Shown: one piece after another, positions 1 to 7,552 of the stretch
Position numbering within the stretch: the stretch's first letter is position 1
How the letters are laid out: each line of letters begins with the position of its first letter
Source: Parolsenella catena
GTDB lineage: Bacteria; Actinomycetota; Coriobacteriia; Coriobacteriales; Atopobiaceae
Direction: 5' to 3'
Assembly: GCF_003966955.1 (NCBI RefSeq)
Contig: NZ_AP019367.1
Coordinates: 62,001 to 126,000 of the forward strand
Length of the DNA stretch: 64,000 nt
Program-made: the position numbers and the translations under genes
The notes under the pieces: model-generated
Database searches by the model: none
The model's input: the letters and a program-made list of their open reading frames with translations, nothing else
What the model was told of the DNA's origin: nothing

Positions 1-431
1 GCACGGTCGTCATCTTCAAGCGCGAGAAGGCCAGCGAGGAGGTCGCCGCGAACCTTGAGCTCAAGCCCCGTGCGGAGGTCTACAAGCTCGTGCGCCTTCG
101 CTACGTGGACGAGAAGCCCAACGTGTTCGTTGAGAGCTACATTCCCGTCGAGCCCTACCCCAACTTCGAGAGCTATGACTTCACGACGGAGCGCATGTAC
201 GGTGCCATGACCGACGAGGGCCATCCCGTGACGCAGGCGCACCGTCGCCTGGACGTCATCAAAGCGGACTCCGCCACGGCGGCGCTGCTTGACGTCGAGG
301 TGGGGGACCCGCTGTTCTTGTTCCACACCGTGGGGCGTGAGGCCGATGGCCGGGCCGTCGAGTACTCCGTGGCCACCTACCGCGGCGAGAACAACACGTT
401 CGAGTTCAACGTCAGTCGCGAGGAGGCGTAG
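1..431 (+). CDS. GntR-family transcriptional regulator, C-terminal part (UTRA effector domain), cut by window edge
   Basis: The frame is open from base 3, so the start and the N-terminal winged-helix DNA-binding domain lie outside the window. The visible ~142 residues look like a UTRA (HutC-type) ligand domain: a basic strand with KLVRLRY, an 'ES..P' strand (ESYIPVEPYP), a long central segment, and the late 'EYSVATYRG' strand. UTRA domains bind a small sugar phosphate or metabolite and control release of DNA. A deoC gene is convergent downstream, and that gene's upstream region holds a repeated motif, so this protein may be its regulator; that link is inferred from position only. Family call is firm, ligand unknown. 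Confidence 0.85.
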   Translation, partial: TVVIFKREKASEEVAANLELKPRAEVYKLVRLRYVDEKPNVFVESYIPVEPYPNFESYDFTTERMYGAMTDEGHPVTQAHRRLDVIKADSATAALLDVEVGDPLFLFHTVGREADGRAVEYSVATYRGENNTFEFNVSREEA

Positions 432-483
432 CCCTCCAGCGGGGATGGTCGGCACCGGCCTCCTTGCCACACATATATGAAGC

Positions 484-521
484 GAGCGCCCGCCGGATCC
501 TGGGTTATCCGGCGGGCGCTC
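484..521. terminator. bidirectional hairpin terminator between GntR gene and deoC
   Basis: A perfect 15-bp stem (484-498 with 507-521) with an 8-nt loop lies between two convergent genes. There is no good T-run on either side, so efficiency is uncertain. Confidence 0.7.
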
Positions 522-556
522 TCTCAAAGAGGGTGCGGTCTTGTGCGGTGCGGGCC

Positions 557-1285
557 CTACAGCTCGATGGAGTCGACGCCCTGCTCCTCGAAGCGGCGGC
601 GAATCTCGTTGATGATGGGGATGCCTGCCGAGCAGCCGATGCGCGTGGCGCCAGCGCGCACCATGTCAAGGAACGTGTCGGCGTCACGGATGCCGCCGGA
701 GGCCTTGACCTGCACGGCGTCGCCCACGGTGGCCTTCATGAGCTTGACGTCCTCGACGGTGGCGCCGCCGGTGGAGCAGCCCGTGGACGTCTTGACGAAC
801 GTGGGCTTCACGCGCGTGGCAATCTCGCAGATCTTGACCTTCTCCTCATCGGTGAGCAGGCAGGTCTCGAGGATGACCTTGCAGGGGATGGGCAGCCCCG
901 TGGCCTCGCGGGCCTCCTGGCAAGCGGCCACGATCTGGGTCATCTCGTCCTCGACGTAGTCCCAGTTGCCAGCCTTGACCTGCGTGAGGTTCACGACGTA
1001 GTCGATCTCGTTGGCGCCGTTGGCGAGCGCGTCCTTGGTCTCGAAAACCTTGGAGGCGATGGACGTCTGGCCCAGCGGGAAGCTGATGGCGGCGCCGGTG
1101 TCGATGTCGGTGCCGGCAAGGCGCTCGGAGCAGAACTTCACGGGCACCTGGTTGATGGCGACCATCTTGAAGTGATACTCCTTGGCCTCGTCGCAGAGCT
1201 TGGCGAGGTCCTCCTCCGTTGCGTCGGCGTGGATGTTCGTGTGGTCGATGAGGCGAGAGAGCTCGTCGAGGGTCCAGCGTGCCAT
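557..1285 (-). CDS. deoC: deoxyribose-phosphate aldolase (first copy)
   Basis: 242 residues, full DeoC length. The enzyme splits 2-deoxyribose 5-phosphate to glyceraldehyde 3-phosphate and acetaldehyde in the cytosol. The class I aldolase residues are visible: Schiff-base Lys165 in VKTSTG, Lys194 in KASGGIR, and Asp95 in NEIDYVVN. The start at 1285 has a good ribosome site (AGGAAGG) about 5 bases upstream. It is transcribed alone, toward the GntR-type regulator. A second, clearly different deoC lies at 16356. Having two paralogues in different contexts suggests different inducers: deoxynucleosides for one, a PTS sugar for the other (inference). Confidence 0.95.
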   Translation of the reverse strand: MARWTLDELSRLIDHTNIHADATEEDLAKLCDEAKEYHFKMVAINQVPVKFCSERLAGTDIDTGAAISFPLGQTSIASKVFETKDALANGANEIDYVVNLTQVKAGNWDYVEDEMTQIVAACQEAREATGLPIPCKVILETCLLTDEEKVKICEIATRVKPTFVKTSTGCSTGGATVEDVKLMKATVGDAVQVKASGGIRDADTFLDMVRAGATRIGCSAGIPIINEIRRRFEEQGVDSIEL

Positions 1286-1332
1286 GGCATATCCTTCCTA
1301 TGGGCGAGCGGCTACATCCGCTCAGTTTGCTT

Positions 1333-1385
1333 AGCTAATATGTCAGAACAATAGGTTATCTATAGCAATATGTCATCTGTAAACG
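1333..1385. promoter_or_regulatory. candidate operator: two direct copies of AATATGTCA upstream of deoC
   Basis: AATATGTCA occurs at 1337-1345 and again at 1377-1385, each preceded by TAGC or AGCT. The copies are exactly 40 bp apart, close to four helical turns. They lie 50-100 bp upstream of the deoC start, in an AT-rich island of otherwise GC-rich DNA. The GntR-type protein encoded at the window start is the obvious candidate binder, but this is inference. Confidence 0.4.
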
Positions 1386-1550
1386 GTGAAATCTCGCCCG
1401 CAAGTGGTGCTTATTGTCATAGACGTTCCGCAAACCATGGGAGATATGAACTAACATAACTATTTCAATCGCTGTGTTACGAGTGGACCCGCCCAAGACG
1501 CCGTAGGCCCTGCGCTGGGTATACTCATCCCTACGCGCGATGCGCGCCCA

Positions 1551-1612
1551 GCCGGCGAGAGAGCCGGCGGCCAGGCCGGGGCATTCCGGTCAGAGCCGGC
1601 AGCCATGCCGGC
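1551..1612 (+). promoter_or_regulatory. structured leader of the CorC-like gene: three successive 6-bp hairpins with 6-nt loops
   Basis: GCCGGC pairs with GCCGGC at 1551-1556/1563-1568. GGCCGG pairs with CCGGTC at 1574-1579/1586-1591 (one G-U). GCCGGC pairs with GCCGGC again at 1595-1600/1607-1612. Each hairpin is 18 nt with a 6-nt loop. No known riboswitch core is recognised. A TATACT -10-like box at about 1520 would place the hairpins in the 5' leader. Confidence 0.45.
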
Positions 1613-1632
1613 ATGCCATGAGCGAGGAGAAC

Positions 1633-1746
1633 ATGAACGCCAAGAACGACACCGGAGACTGTCACAGTAGGTGCCAGCGCGAGGCCCGCCGCGTCGCGAG
1701 CCCGCTTGCAACCTTGACGTGCGGGGAGGTGCCGTCATGGGAGTAG
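1633..1746 (+). CDS. possible 37-codon upstream ORF overlapping the CorC-like start
   Basis: ATG at 1633 follows GAGGAG by 3 bases; an alternative in-frame ATG lies at 1618. The frame runs to TAG at 1744-1746, overlapping the next gene's ATG by 10 bases in a different frame. The peptide has three Cys and several basic residues and matches no family I know. It could be a leader peptide coupled to the downstream gene, or chance. Confidence 0.25.
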   Translation: MNAKNDTGDCHSRCQREARRVASPLATLTCGEVPSWE

Positions 1747-3062
1747 CGCTCAGCATCATCCTCACGCTCGTTCTCACCATCGCCAACGGCTACTTCTCGA
1801 TGTCGGAGTCCGCGCTCGTCGCGGCGAAGCGCGCCGTCCTCGAGCATGACGCAGACGAGGGCGACAAGCGCGCCAAGGTGGCGCTCGAGCTCTCCGGGGA
1901 CTCCGGCCAGTTCCTCGCTGCCATCCAGGTGGCCATCACGCTCGTGGGCTTCTTCTCGGCCATGGTGGCCTCCACCACGCTCTCCGACCCGCTTGCCGAT
2001 TGGCTCATCTCGCTGGGCGCTCCGGCTGGCATCTGCACCGCGGTCGCACCCATCGTCATCACGGTCATCGTCTCCTATGTCTCCATCGTGGCCGGCGAGC
2101 TCGTTCCCAAGCGCATCGCGCTGGCCAACGCCGAGTCCGTGGCAAAGTCGGTCTCGCCATTCCTGCGCGGCTTCTCCCGCGCGGTGGCCCCGCTCGTGTG
2201 GCTCACATCAAAGTCTGCCGACGGCCTGAGCCGACTTCTCGGCATCAAGTCCGCCGACGACCGCCAGGAGGTCTCCGAGGAGGAGATCCGCTACATGGTG
2301 ACGGACGCGGACGAGCTCTCCGACAAGGAGAAGTCGATGATTCACGAGATCTTCGACCTGGGAGACGCCATCGCCCGCGAGGTCATGGTGCCGCGCGTCG
2401 ACCTCACGGCCGTCGAGGACACCGAGACCCTGGGCAGCGTCCTTGCGCTCATGCGCCGCACGGGCTACTCGCGCATCCCGGTGTTTCACGAGGATGTCGA
2501 CCGCATCGTGGGAGTGGCCCACATCAAGGACCTCCTTGGCCCCATCGTCGACAAGGGCGAGGCGGACCGGCCCATCCGCGACTACGTGCGCGACCCGGTG
2601 TTCGTGCCCGACACAAAGGACATCATCCCGTTGCTGTCCGAGATGCAGCAGCGCCATGACCAGATGGCCATCGTCGTGGACGAGTACGGCGGCACGGCCG
2701 GCGTCATCACGATCGAGGACATCGTCGAGGAGGTCGTGGGAGAGATCGAGGACGAGTTCGACCCCGACAACAAGTACCTCACGCGCCTGTCTGAGCGCGA
2801 GTGGCTCGTTGACGGCCGCTTCTCCATCGATGATGCCCGCGACCTTGGCTGGCCCATCGAGGACTCCGAGGAGTACGAGACGGTCGCTGGCTTCATTCTC
2901 GAGCTTGCCGACTCGGTACCCAGCCCCGGCGACGCGTTCGAGGTCGAGGGCTACACGTTTCGTGTGCAGTCCATGCGTGGCCGCCGCATCGCGCTGCTGC
3001 GCGTCACCGCGCCGGCGCCGGCGCCCGAGGCCCAAGACGAGGATGCCGTCGGGCGGCGCTAG
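1737..3062 (+). CDS. CorC/HlyC-family membrane protein (CNNM transmembrane domain + CBS pair)
   Basis: 441 residues from ATG 1737, chosen for the GGGGAGGT site 7 bases upstream; the frame is open further upstream but has no ribosome site there. Residues 1-160 form the CNNM (DUF21) module: an N-terminal hydrophobic segment followed by MSESAL, then three more membrane segments ending in the conserved GELVPKRIAL. A CBS pair follows (about 215-335, with REVMVPR and VVDEYGGTAGVITIEDI), then a C-terminal CorC_HlyC domain (about 350-430). Family members are linked to Mg2+/Co2+ export or resistance. The older name 'hemolysin' is misleading. Substrate cannot be told from sequence. Confidence 0.9.
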   Translation: MGVALSIILTLVLTIANGYFSMSESALVAAKRAVLEHDADEGDKRAKVALELSGDSGQFLAAIQVAITLVGFFSAMVASTTLSDPLADWLISLGAPAGICTAVAPIVITVIVSYVSIVAGELVPKRIALANAESVAKSVSPFLRGFSRAVAPLVWLTSKSADGLSRLLGIKSADDRQEVSEEEIRYMVTDADELSDKEKSMIHEIFDLGDAIAREVMVPRVDLTAVEDTETLGSVLALMRRTGYSRIPVFHEDVDRIVGVAHIKDLLGPIVDKGEADRPIRDYVRDPVFVPDTKDIIPLLSEMQQRHDQMAIVVDEYGGTAGVITIEDIVEEVVGEIEDEFDPDNKYLTRLSEREWLVDGRFSIDDARDLGWPIEDSEEYETVAGFILELADSVPSPGDAFEVEGYTFRVQSMRGRRIALLRVTAPAPAPEAQDEDAVGRR

Positions 3063-3187
3063 CCCCCGCCCGCGCCCGAGGGGAGAATTCGGCTACCATT
3101 TGTGAGGGCGCACACGCGTCTGGTACGTTGCCCGCCTGGCCCCGTGGCCAAGCGCCGGCAACCTCGCACAACCACAAGGGAGCAAGC

Positions 3188-3805
3188 ATGGCTCAGCTCA
3201 TCGACATCCGCCGCGTCGCCGTGGCGCCCAAGCACTTCACCGCCCGCGTCACCATCGCAAACGGTGGCCCCCTCATGACCGACGAGGACCTCGTCGGCAC
3301 CACCCACGTCTACAACCTGCTGCCCCAGATCACGGAGCATGCCTGCCTGGGAGACTCCGGCGAGACGTTTCGCGACGTCATGGGCTCCACGGAGGTGGCG
3401 CACCTGCTCGAGCATGTGACGATCGAGCTCATGGCCCAGACGGGCCTGGGTGGCGACGTCTCCTGTGGGCGCACGTGGGAGGTCACGGGCGAGCCGCGCA
3501 CCTATGACGTGCAGCTTGCCTGCCCCGATGACGTCCTTGTTGCCTCGGCCCTCTCGAGTGCGGCCTGGATCTTGCAGTGGGCCTACTCGGGCGGTGCCGA
3601 CCCCAAGCCCGACGTTGCGGCCATCGTCTCGGGCATCCGCGAGCTCGTGGAGAACGCCGAGCAGATTGCCGAGCGCGAGGCCGCCGAGGACGCCGCTGCC
3701 GCCGACGCCCGCGAGGAGGACGCCGACGAGCCTGCCGACGCCACTGTCGGCGAGCAGGTGGAGGAGCCGCAGACGGATGCCGTTCCCGGAGAGGGCGAGG
3801 CATAG
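3188..3805 (+). CDS. stand-alone protein resembling the N-terminal domain of cyanophycin synthetase
   Basis: 205 residues from ATG 3188, with AAGGGA 5 bases upstream. The first ~135 residues carry a pattern I recognise from the CphA N-domain: 'LPQITEHAC', an acidic and Gly segment, 'HLLEHVTIELM', a Gly-rich turn, 'CGRTWEV', then a Tyr-containing strand. The ATP-grasp and Mur-ligase domains of real cyanophycin synthetase are absent. The last ~60 residues are an Ala/Glu/Asp-rich tail, probably disordered. In CphA this domain helps hold the polymer chain; what a lone copy does is unknown. It precedes a YtxH-type gene by about 80 bases. Homology is remote and by eye. Confidence 0.55.
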   Translation: MAQLIDIRRVAVAPKHFTARVTIANGGPLMTDEDLVGTTHVYNLLPQITEHACLGDSGETFRDVMGSTEVAHLLEHVTIELMAQTGLGGDVSCGRTWEVTGEPRTYDVQLACPDDVLVASALSSAAWILQWAYSGGADPKPDVAAIVSGIRELVENAEQIAEREAAEDAAAADAREEDADEPADATVGEQVEEPQTDAVPGEGEA

Positions 3806-3886
3806 CCCCTCGGCTGGGTATAATCGCCAACAACGAACGACCGACAACGAGCACTCGCGCATGCGCGGGTGCCAAAGGAGGCAGCT

Positions 3887-4321
3887 ATGAGCAAGGGTGC
3901 AGCTGGATTTGTCCTGGGAAGCGTCTTTGGTGCGGCCGTGGGTGCCGTCGCCGGCATCATGCTGGCCCCCCGCTCCGGCGCGGAGAGCCGCGCCATGGCT
4001 GCCGACGCCATGAATGACGCCTGGGACGCCGCGGCGGACGCCTACGAGAAGGGCGGCAGCGTCGTCAACGATCGCCTCAGCGGCCTTCGTCCCACGGTCG
4101 ACGCCACGACCGACGAGCTGCGCGCCAAGATCGACCTCGCCCGCGAGCGCATGGACCAGCTCCGCAGCACGCTGTCAGACAACGTCGCCGCTGCCGCGGA
4201 CACCGTGACGAACACCGTCACCGCCGTGGCCGACAAGGTTGGCGCCGCCGTTCCGCAGGCGCCTGCCACCGAGGCCGTTGACGTCCACGTGGAGGAGAGC
4301 TCCGAGGACGCTGAGGCCTAG
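3887..4321 (+). CDS. YtxH-domain small membrane-associated protein
   Basis: 144 residues from ATG 3887 with a strong AAAGGAGG site 5 bases upstream. A Gly/Ala hydrophobic segment (residues 5-27) followed by LAPRSGAE is the YtxH signature. The rest is Ala-rich amphipathic helix, likely coiled coil, with an acidic tail. YtxH proteins are often stress-induced envelope proteins of unknown mechanism. A strong terminator directly follows. Confidence 0.8.
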   Translation: MSKGAAGFVLGSVFGAAVGAVAGIMLAPRSGAESRAMAADAMNDAWDAAADAYEKGGSVVNDRLSGLRPTVDATTDELRAKIDLARERMDQLRSTLSDNVAAAADTVTNTVTAVADKVGAAVPQAPATEAVDVHVEESSEDAEA

Positions 4322-4343
4322 CCTCTCGCAAGCGATTGGATGC

Positions 4344-4380
4344 GGGGCGCCGCGGGAGACCGCCGGCGCCCCGTCTTTTT
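4344..4380 (+). terminator. rho-independent terminator after the YtxH gene
   Basis: An 8-bp outer stem (GGGGCGCC with GGCGCCCC), an inner GCGG/CCGC pairing with a GAGA loop, then TCTTTTT. It ends only 15 bases before the next start codon, so the next gene must be transcribed by read-through or from a promoter in this short gap. Confidence 0.9.
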
Positions 4381-4394
4381 GAGATGGGTACGCA

Positions 4395-5297
4395 ATGGCA
4401 AAGCAGATGATGGGCCAGCTCGTTCGCAAGAGGGTCTTCGTGCCGGGGAAGGCCTCGCGCAAGCAGGCGAAGGCGGGGGAGCAGCCGGAGCCCAAGCGCT
4501 ATGGCAAGGTCCACAACCTCGTGTTCTCCTCGGACAGCAAGCGCGTCGTGGGCATCATGGTGCGCCGTCCCGACGTGGCCGGGATGGTGAAGCAGGATGA
4601 CCGCTTCGTCCCGCTCGATTGCATCGAGTTCCACGAGGGCGGCCTGCTGTGCGCGGGCACCAAGGAGTCCTTTGACGAGGAGGCGTGCAAGCGCCTTGGC
4701 CTCGACCTCGACACCTGCATCATCTGGGAGGGCGCGGACGTCATCTGCGAGTCCGGCAAGTTCCTCGGCTACGTTATGGACGCGAGCTTTGACGTGGCGA
4801 CGGGCGAGGTGGACTGTTTCTGCGCCAACGAGGGAAACGCCGCCAGCGAGCTCGTGGGCTACTTCGAGATTCCGTGTGCGTGGGTCGTTCGCTATGACAA
4901 GGGCCGCATGATCGTGCGAGACCAGGCGGCCGAGCTCGAGCTCTCCGGTGGCCTGGCCGCCAAGGCGGGCGAGGGCTACGCGCATGCCAAGGACGGCGCC
5001 AAGAAGGCAACGGCCAAGTTCGACGACGCCGCGTCCAAGGCCGTCGACAAGGGCGCCCACGGCCTTGGACGCATGATCGGCAAGGCCAAGAGCAAGGTCC
5101 GGGAGGCCAAGGCGAGCTATGACGAGGCAGCCGGCGCCGACCCCGCACAGACCTCGCCCGGCGAAAGCAAGGTGGCGTCCTCCTCGGCGTCCGCCGATAA
5201 TGGAGCAAAGGTCGCGAAGGCGGTTGGCGAGCAGCTCGGCAAGACAAAGGGCATGTTCTCCGGCTTCATTCGCGAGTTCAAGGAGGCCAGCAAGTAG
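4395..5297 (+). CDS. PRC-barrel domain protein with helical tail
   Basis: 300 residues. Two PRC-barrel-like halves appear. One is at about 35-90 (GKVHNLVFSSDSKRVVGIMV, then DRFVPLDCIEF). The other is at about 115-165 (GKFLGYVMDASFDVATGEV, then YFEIPCAWVVRYDKGRMIV). The C-terminal third is Ala/Lys/Asp-rich and likely coiled coil, similar in composition to the YtxH protein before it. PRC barrels bind proteins or RNA and sense cofactors, but nothing here shows which. The ribosome site before ATG 4395 is weak (GAGATGG). Function unknown. Confidence 0.7.
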   Translation: MAKQMMGQLVRKRVFVPGKASRKQAKAGEQPEPKRYGKVHNLVFSSDSKRVVGIMVRRPDVAGMVKQDDRFVPLDCIEFHEGGLLCAGTKESFDEEACKRLGLDLDTCIIWEGADVICESGKFLGYVMDASFDVATGEVDCFCANEGNAASELVGYFEIPCAWVVRYDKGRMIVRDQAAELELSGGLAAKAGEGYAHAKDGAKKATAKFDDAASKAVDKGAHGLGRMIGKAKSKVREAKASYDEAAGADPAQTSPGESKVASSSASADNGAKVAKAVGEQLGKTKGMFSGFIREFKEASK

Positions 5298-5366
5298 CGG
5301 TCCATTGGGTGGGGTGGCCTTCCGTGCCACGCCGCCCGGACCGCGGCCTTGCGGCAAGAGAAGCGG

Positions 5367-7190
5367 ATGACCATGCCCTACAACCAAGACCCATACGGCG
5401 ACCCGCGCGGTCGCCGAGACAATCGCGACCGCGCCCGCCGCGTGGACTCGCAACGCGACGGCGCTGCCTATCGACAGACGCGTGACGGATACGCGGCTGC
5501 GCGCCCGCGCACCTCTCGTCCAGCGGCCTTTGAGGGGCAGCGCTATGGTGCGCCGTCTTCGCGTCCCCGCCGCCCGGATGCGCGGCCGTCGGGTCCCCAC
5601 TCGTCGAGCACCTACTCCCAGCGTCCGTCCTCGCGCCCGCGAACGGACGGACGCCCGCGGACGGATGCCCGCTCGCGAGCCACGGCGTCGCGTCCCTACG
5701 ACCAGCCCCGCCCTCGCGCCGGCGCCGCCGCCCGGCCGTCCGCCTCGCGTGGGCGGAGCCGCTATGACGCCCAGCCTCGCTACGCGTCCCAGCCTCGTGA
5801 CCGTGGTTCGGCACGCGGCCGTCGCTCCGGTGGCAACCGCCTCGCTGGTGGTATGGCGGTGCTCGCCTCGGGCATCACAGGTGGAACGCGCTCCTCGGGT
5901 CTCAACCGCCGCCAGTCCGCGCCGTCGGGCGCCCGCAACGTCATCGTTGGCATCGTCGCCGTGGCAGTGGTCGCCATCATCGGCGTGCTGCTGTGGTCAA
6001 ACCGCAAGGTGGACATCACGTTGAACGGCGAGGCCATGAGCATCCGCGTGGGCAGCACCTGCGAGGAGGTCATCCAGACGGCCGAGCTCTCGCCCAAGGC
6101 CGGCAACCTCGTCTCCGTCTCTGGCAAGCGCCTGCAGGAGGGGGCGGGCTACGCCTACACGGCCAAGCTCGGCGGCAACGAGCTGTCCGAGGACGACGCC
6201 AAGAACTACCGTGTCTCTCCCGGCGACAGTCTCGACATCTCCGACGGCGGAGACCGCATGGAGGACTACGACGTCCAGGTCATGACCGAGGAGCCGCAGC
6301 TCGAGATGGGTGGCGACGCCTGGGGCAACCTGAGCTACGTCTCCCAGTGGCCCAAGGCCGGCCAGTACGAGATGCGCACGGGCAAGCAGTCCGGCGAGAC
6401 GGCGCGCGGCGACACCATCGAGGAGACGCAGAACGCCGTGGTCACCATCCACCAGATCTCCCCGGACGACGACAGCAAGAAGCTTGTGGCCCTCACGTTC
6501 GATGACGGCCCCGCCGAGAGCTACACCGAGAAGTACCTCGAGATCCTCGACAAGTACGGCATCCACGCCACGTTCTTCAACCTCGGCCAGAACATCGAGG
6601 AGTACCCGGAGTTCGCCAAGGAGATCTGCGACCGCGGTAGCGAGGTCATGAGCCACACCTACCAGCACCAGCAGCTCTCCCAGCTCGATGCGAGCGCGCT
6701 GCAGAAGGAGTTCTCGAGCACGTTCTCCACCATCGAGTCCACCACGGGCGTCAAGACGACGGGCTTCCGCCCGCCCTACGGAGACTTCACCGAGAAGGCG
6801 TGGCTCAACTCGGGCGGTCTGGCAAGCGTGAGCGTGCTGTGGAACCAGGACTCGCTCGACTGGAAGCGCCCGGGCGTGGATGCCATCGTGGAGAACTCCA
6901 CGAAGAACGTCACGAGCGGCAGCATCATCCTCATGCACGACGGCGGCGGCAACCGCGACCAAGACGTCGAGGCCCTGCCCAAGATCATCGAGAAGCTCCA
7001 GGCCGAGGGCTATGAGTTCGTGACGGTCACCGAGCTCATGAAGTCCGACAGCTCCATCCCGGCAGACGTTGCCGCAGGCGATGCCGCGATGCCGGACGGC
7101 TGCGTGTGGCCCACGCAGATCAAGAGCGATGACAGCTTGAGTGACGACTCCGGATCGGACTCCTCGAGCGGGTCTGGCTCGGACAACTAG
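5367..7190 (+). CDS. membrane-anchored polysaccharide (peptidoglycan-type) deacetylase
   Basis: 607 residues from ATG 5367, chosen over an upstream TTG for the AAGAGAAG site. Residues 1-190 are Arg/Pro/Ser-rich, low-complexity and probably cytoplasmic. A membrane helix covers about 191-211. A small globular region (about 215-350) follows, then the NodB catalytic domain. NodB motifs are intact: TFDDGP (about 377), HTYQH (about 430-434), RPPYG (about 467), the D..DW strand and LMHDGG (about 521). It probably removes acetyl groups from cell-wall sugars outside the membrane, as lysozyme-resistance deacetylases do. The Asp/Ser tail is disordered. Substrate is inferred. Confidence 0.9.
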   Translation: MTMPYNQDPYGDPRGRRDNRDRARRVDSQRDGAAYRQTRDGYAAARPRTSRPAAFEGQRYGAPSSRPRRPDARPSGPHSSSTYSQRPSSRPRTDGRPRTDARSRATASRPYDQPRPRAGAAARPSASRGRSRYDAQPRYASQPRDRGSARGRRSGGNRLAGGMAVLASGITGGTRSSGLNRRQSAPSGARNVIVGIVAVAVVAIIGVLLWSNRKVDITLNGEAMSIRVGSTCEEVIQTAELSPKAGNLVSVSGKRLQEGAGYAYTAKLGGNELSEDDAKNYRVSPGDSLDISDGGDRMEDYDVQVMTEEPQLEMGGDAWGNLSYVSQWPKAGQYEMRTGKQSGETARGDTIEETQNAVVTIHQISPDDDSKKLVALTFDDGPAESYTEKYLEILDKYGIHATFFNLGQNIEEYPEFAKEICDRGSEVMSHTYQHQQLSQLDASALQKEFSSTFSTIESTTGVKTTGFRPPYGDFTEKAWLNSGGLASVSVLWNQDSLDWKRPGVDAIVENSTKNVTSGSIILMHDGGGNRDQDVEALPKIIEKLQAEGYEFVTVTELMKSDSSIPADVAAGDAAMPDGCVWPTQIKSDDSLSDDSGSDSSSGSGSDN

Positions 7191-7199
7191 CGACATGGC

Positions 7200-7236
7200 G
7201 GGGCGGTGCGCGAGCGTGCCGCCCCGTCAGCTTTTT
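7200..7236 (+). terminator. terminator after the deacetylase gene
   Basis: GGGGCGG (7200-7206) pairs with CCGCCCC (7219-7225), followed by a CTTTTT run at 7231-7236. Confidence 0.85.
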
Positions 7237-7375
7237 GCAAGCATTGGGCCCTGCCGCCGCGAGGCGCCGCCAAAACGCGTGTACAATGGGCCGCGCATGG
7301 GTGCTACGCTCGTGTGCCGCCGCAGCCTTGCGGCGAGCGTGCGGCCACAGCCGCACATCCTGTTCCCAAAGAGAA

Positions 7376-7414
7376 GGGTCATTGATGAAACCCCGACCTG
7401 TGAGTCGATGACCC
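7376..7414 (+). CDS. 8-codon leader mini-ORF (MKPRPVSR) inside a hairpin, upstream of the metal-transport operon
   Basis: ATG 7385-7387 follows GAGAAGG (7371-7377) by 7 bases and runs to TGA 7409-7411, encoding Met-Lys-Pro-Arg-Pro-Val-Ser-Arg. GGGTCAT (7376-7382) and ATGACCC (7408-7414) form a perfect 7-bp stem that encloses the whole mini-ORF and takes part of its ribosome site. The Pro and Arg codons recall the mgtL leader peptide of Salmonella mgtA, where slow proline decoding reports on the cell. The coding status is a hypothesis. Confidence 0.35.
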
Positions 7415-7552
7415 CGTGTGACGTGTCTCCCGGATACGCCGCATGGGGTGTCCGGGCTGCGTGAGCGCCTGATGGCTGCCAGCCGTCGTGCGCACGCGCA
7501 GCTAAAGTGCCGCCGGGCCGCAGCGCCCGGTCGCAAGCACAAAGGAGCACGT
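7415..7552 (+). promoter_or_regulatory. rest of a long, structured 5' leader before the MgtE-like gene
   Basis: After the mini-ORF hairpin, CCCGGA pairs with TCCGGG near 7429-7456, and CCGGGC pairs with GCCCGG just before the ribosome site. A TACAAT -10-like box at 7282-7287 would give a leader of about 260 nt. I could not find the conserved core of the Mg2+ M-box, so this is an unassigned candidate cis-acting RNA. Confidence 0.4.

Noticed and set aside
1671-1736. Longer N-terminus for the CorC-like protein
   Set aside because: The frame is open but the added residues are Arg/Pro-rich and unlike the family, and the good ribosome site belongs to ATG 1737.
7237-7552. M-box (Mg2+) riboswitch
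   Set aside because: The location is right and a GCTAAAG piece is present, but the conserved GUGAGGCUCC and CAAUGGGU core could not be found.
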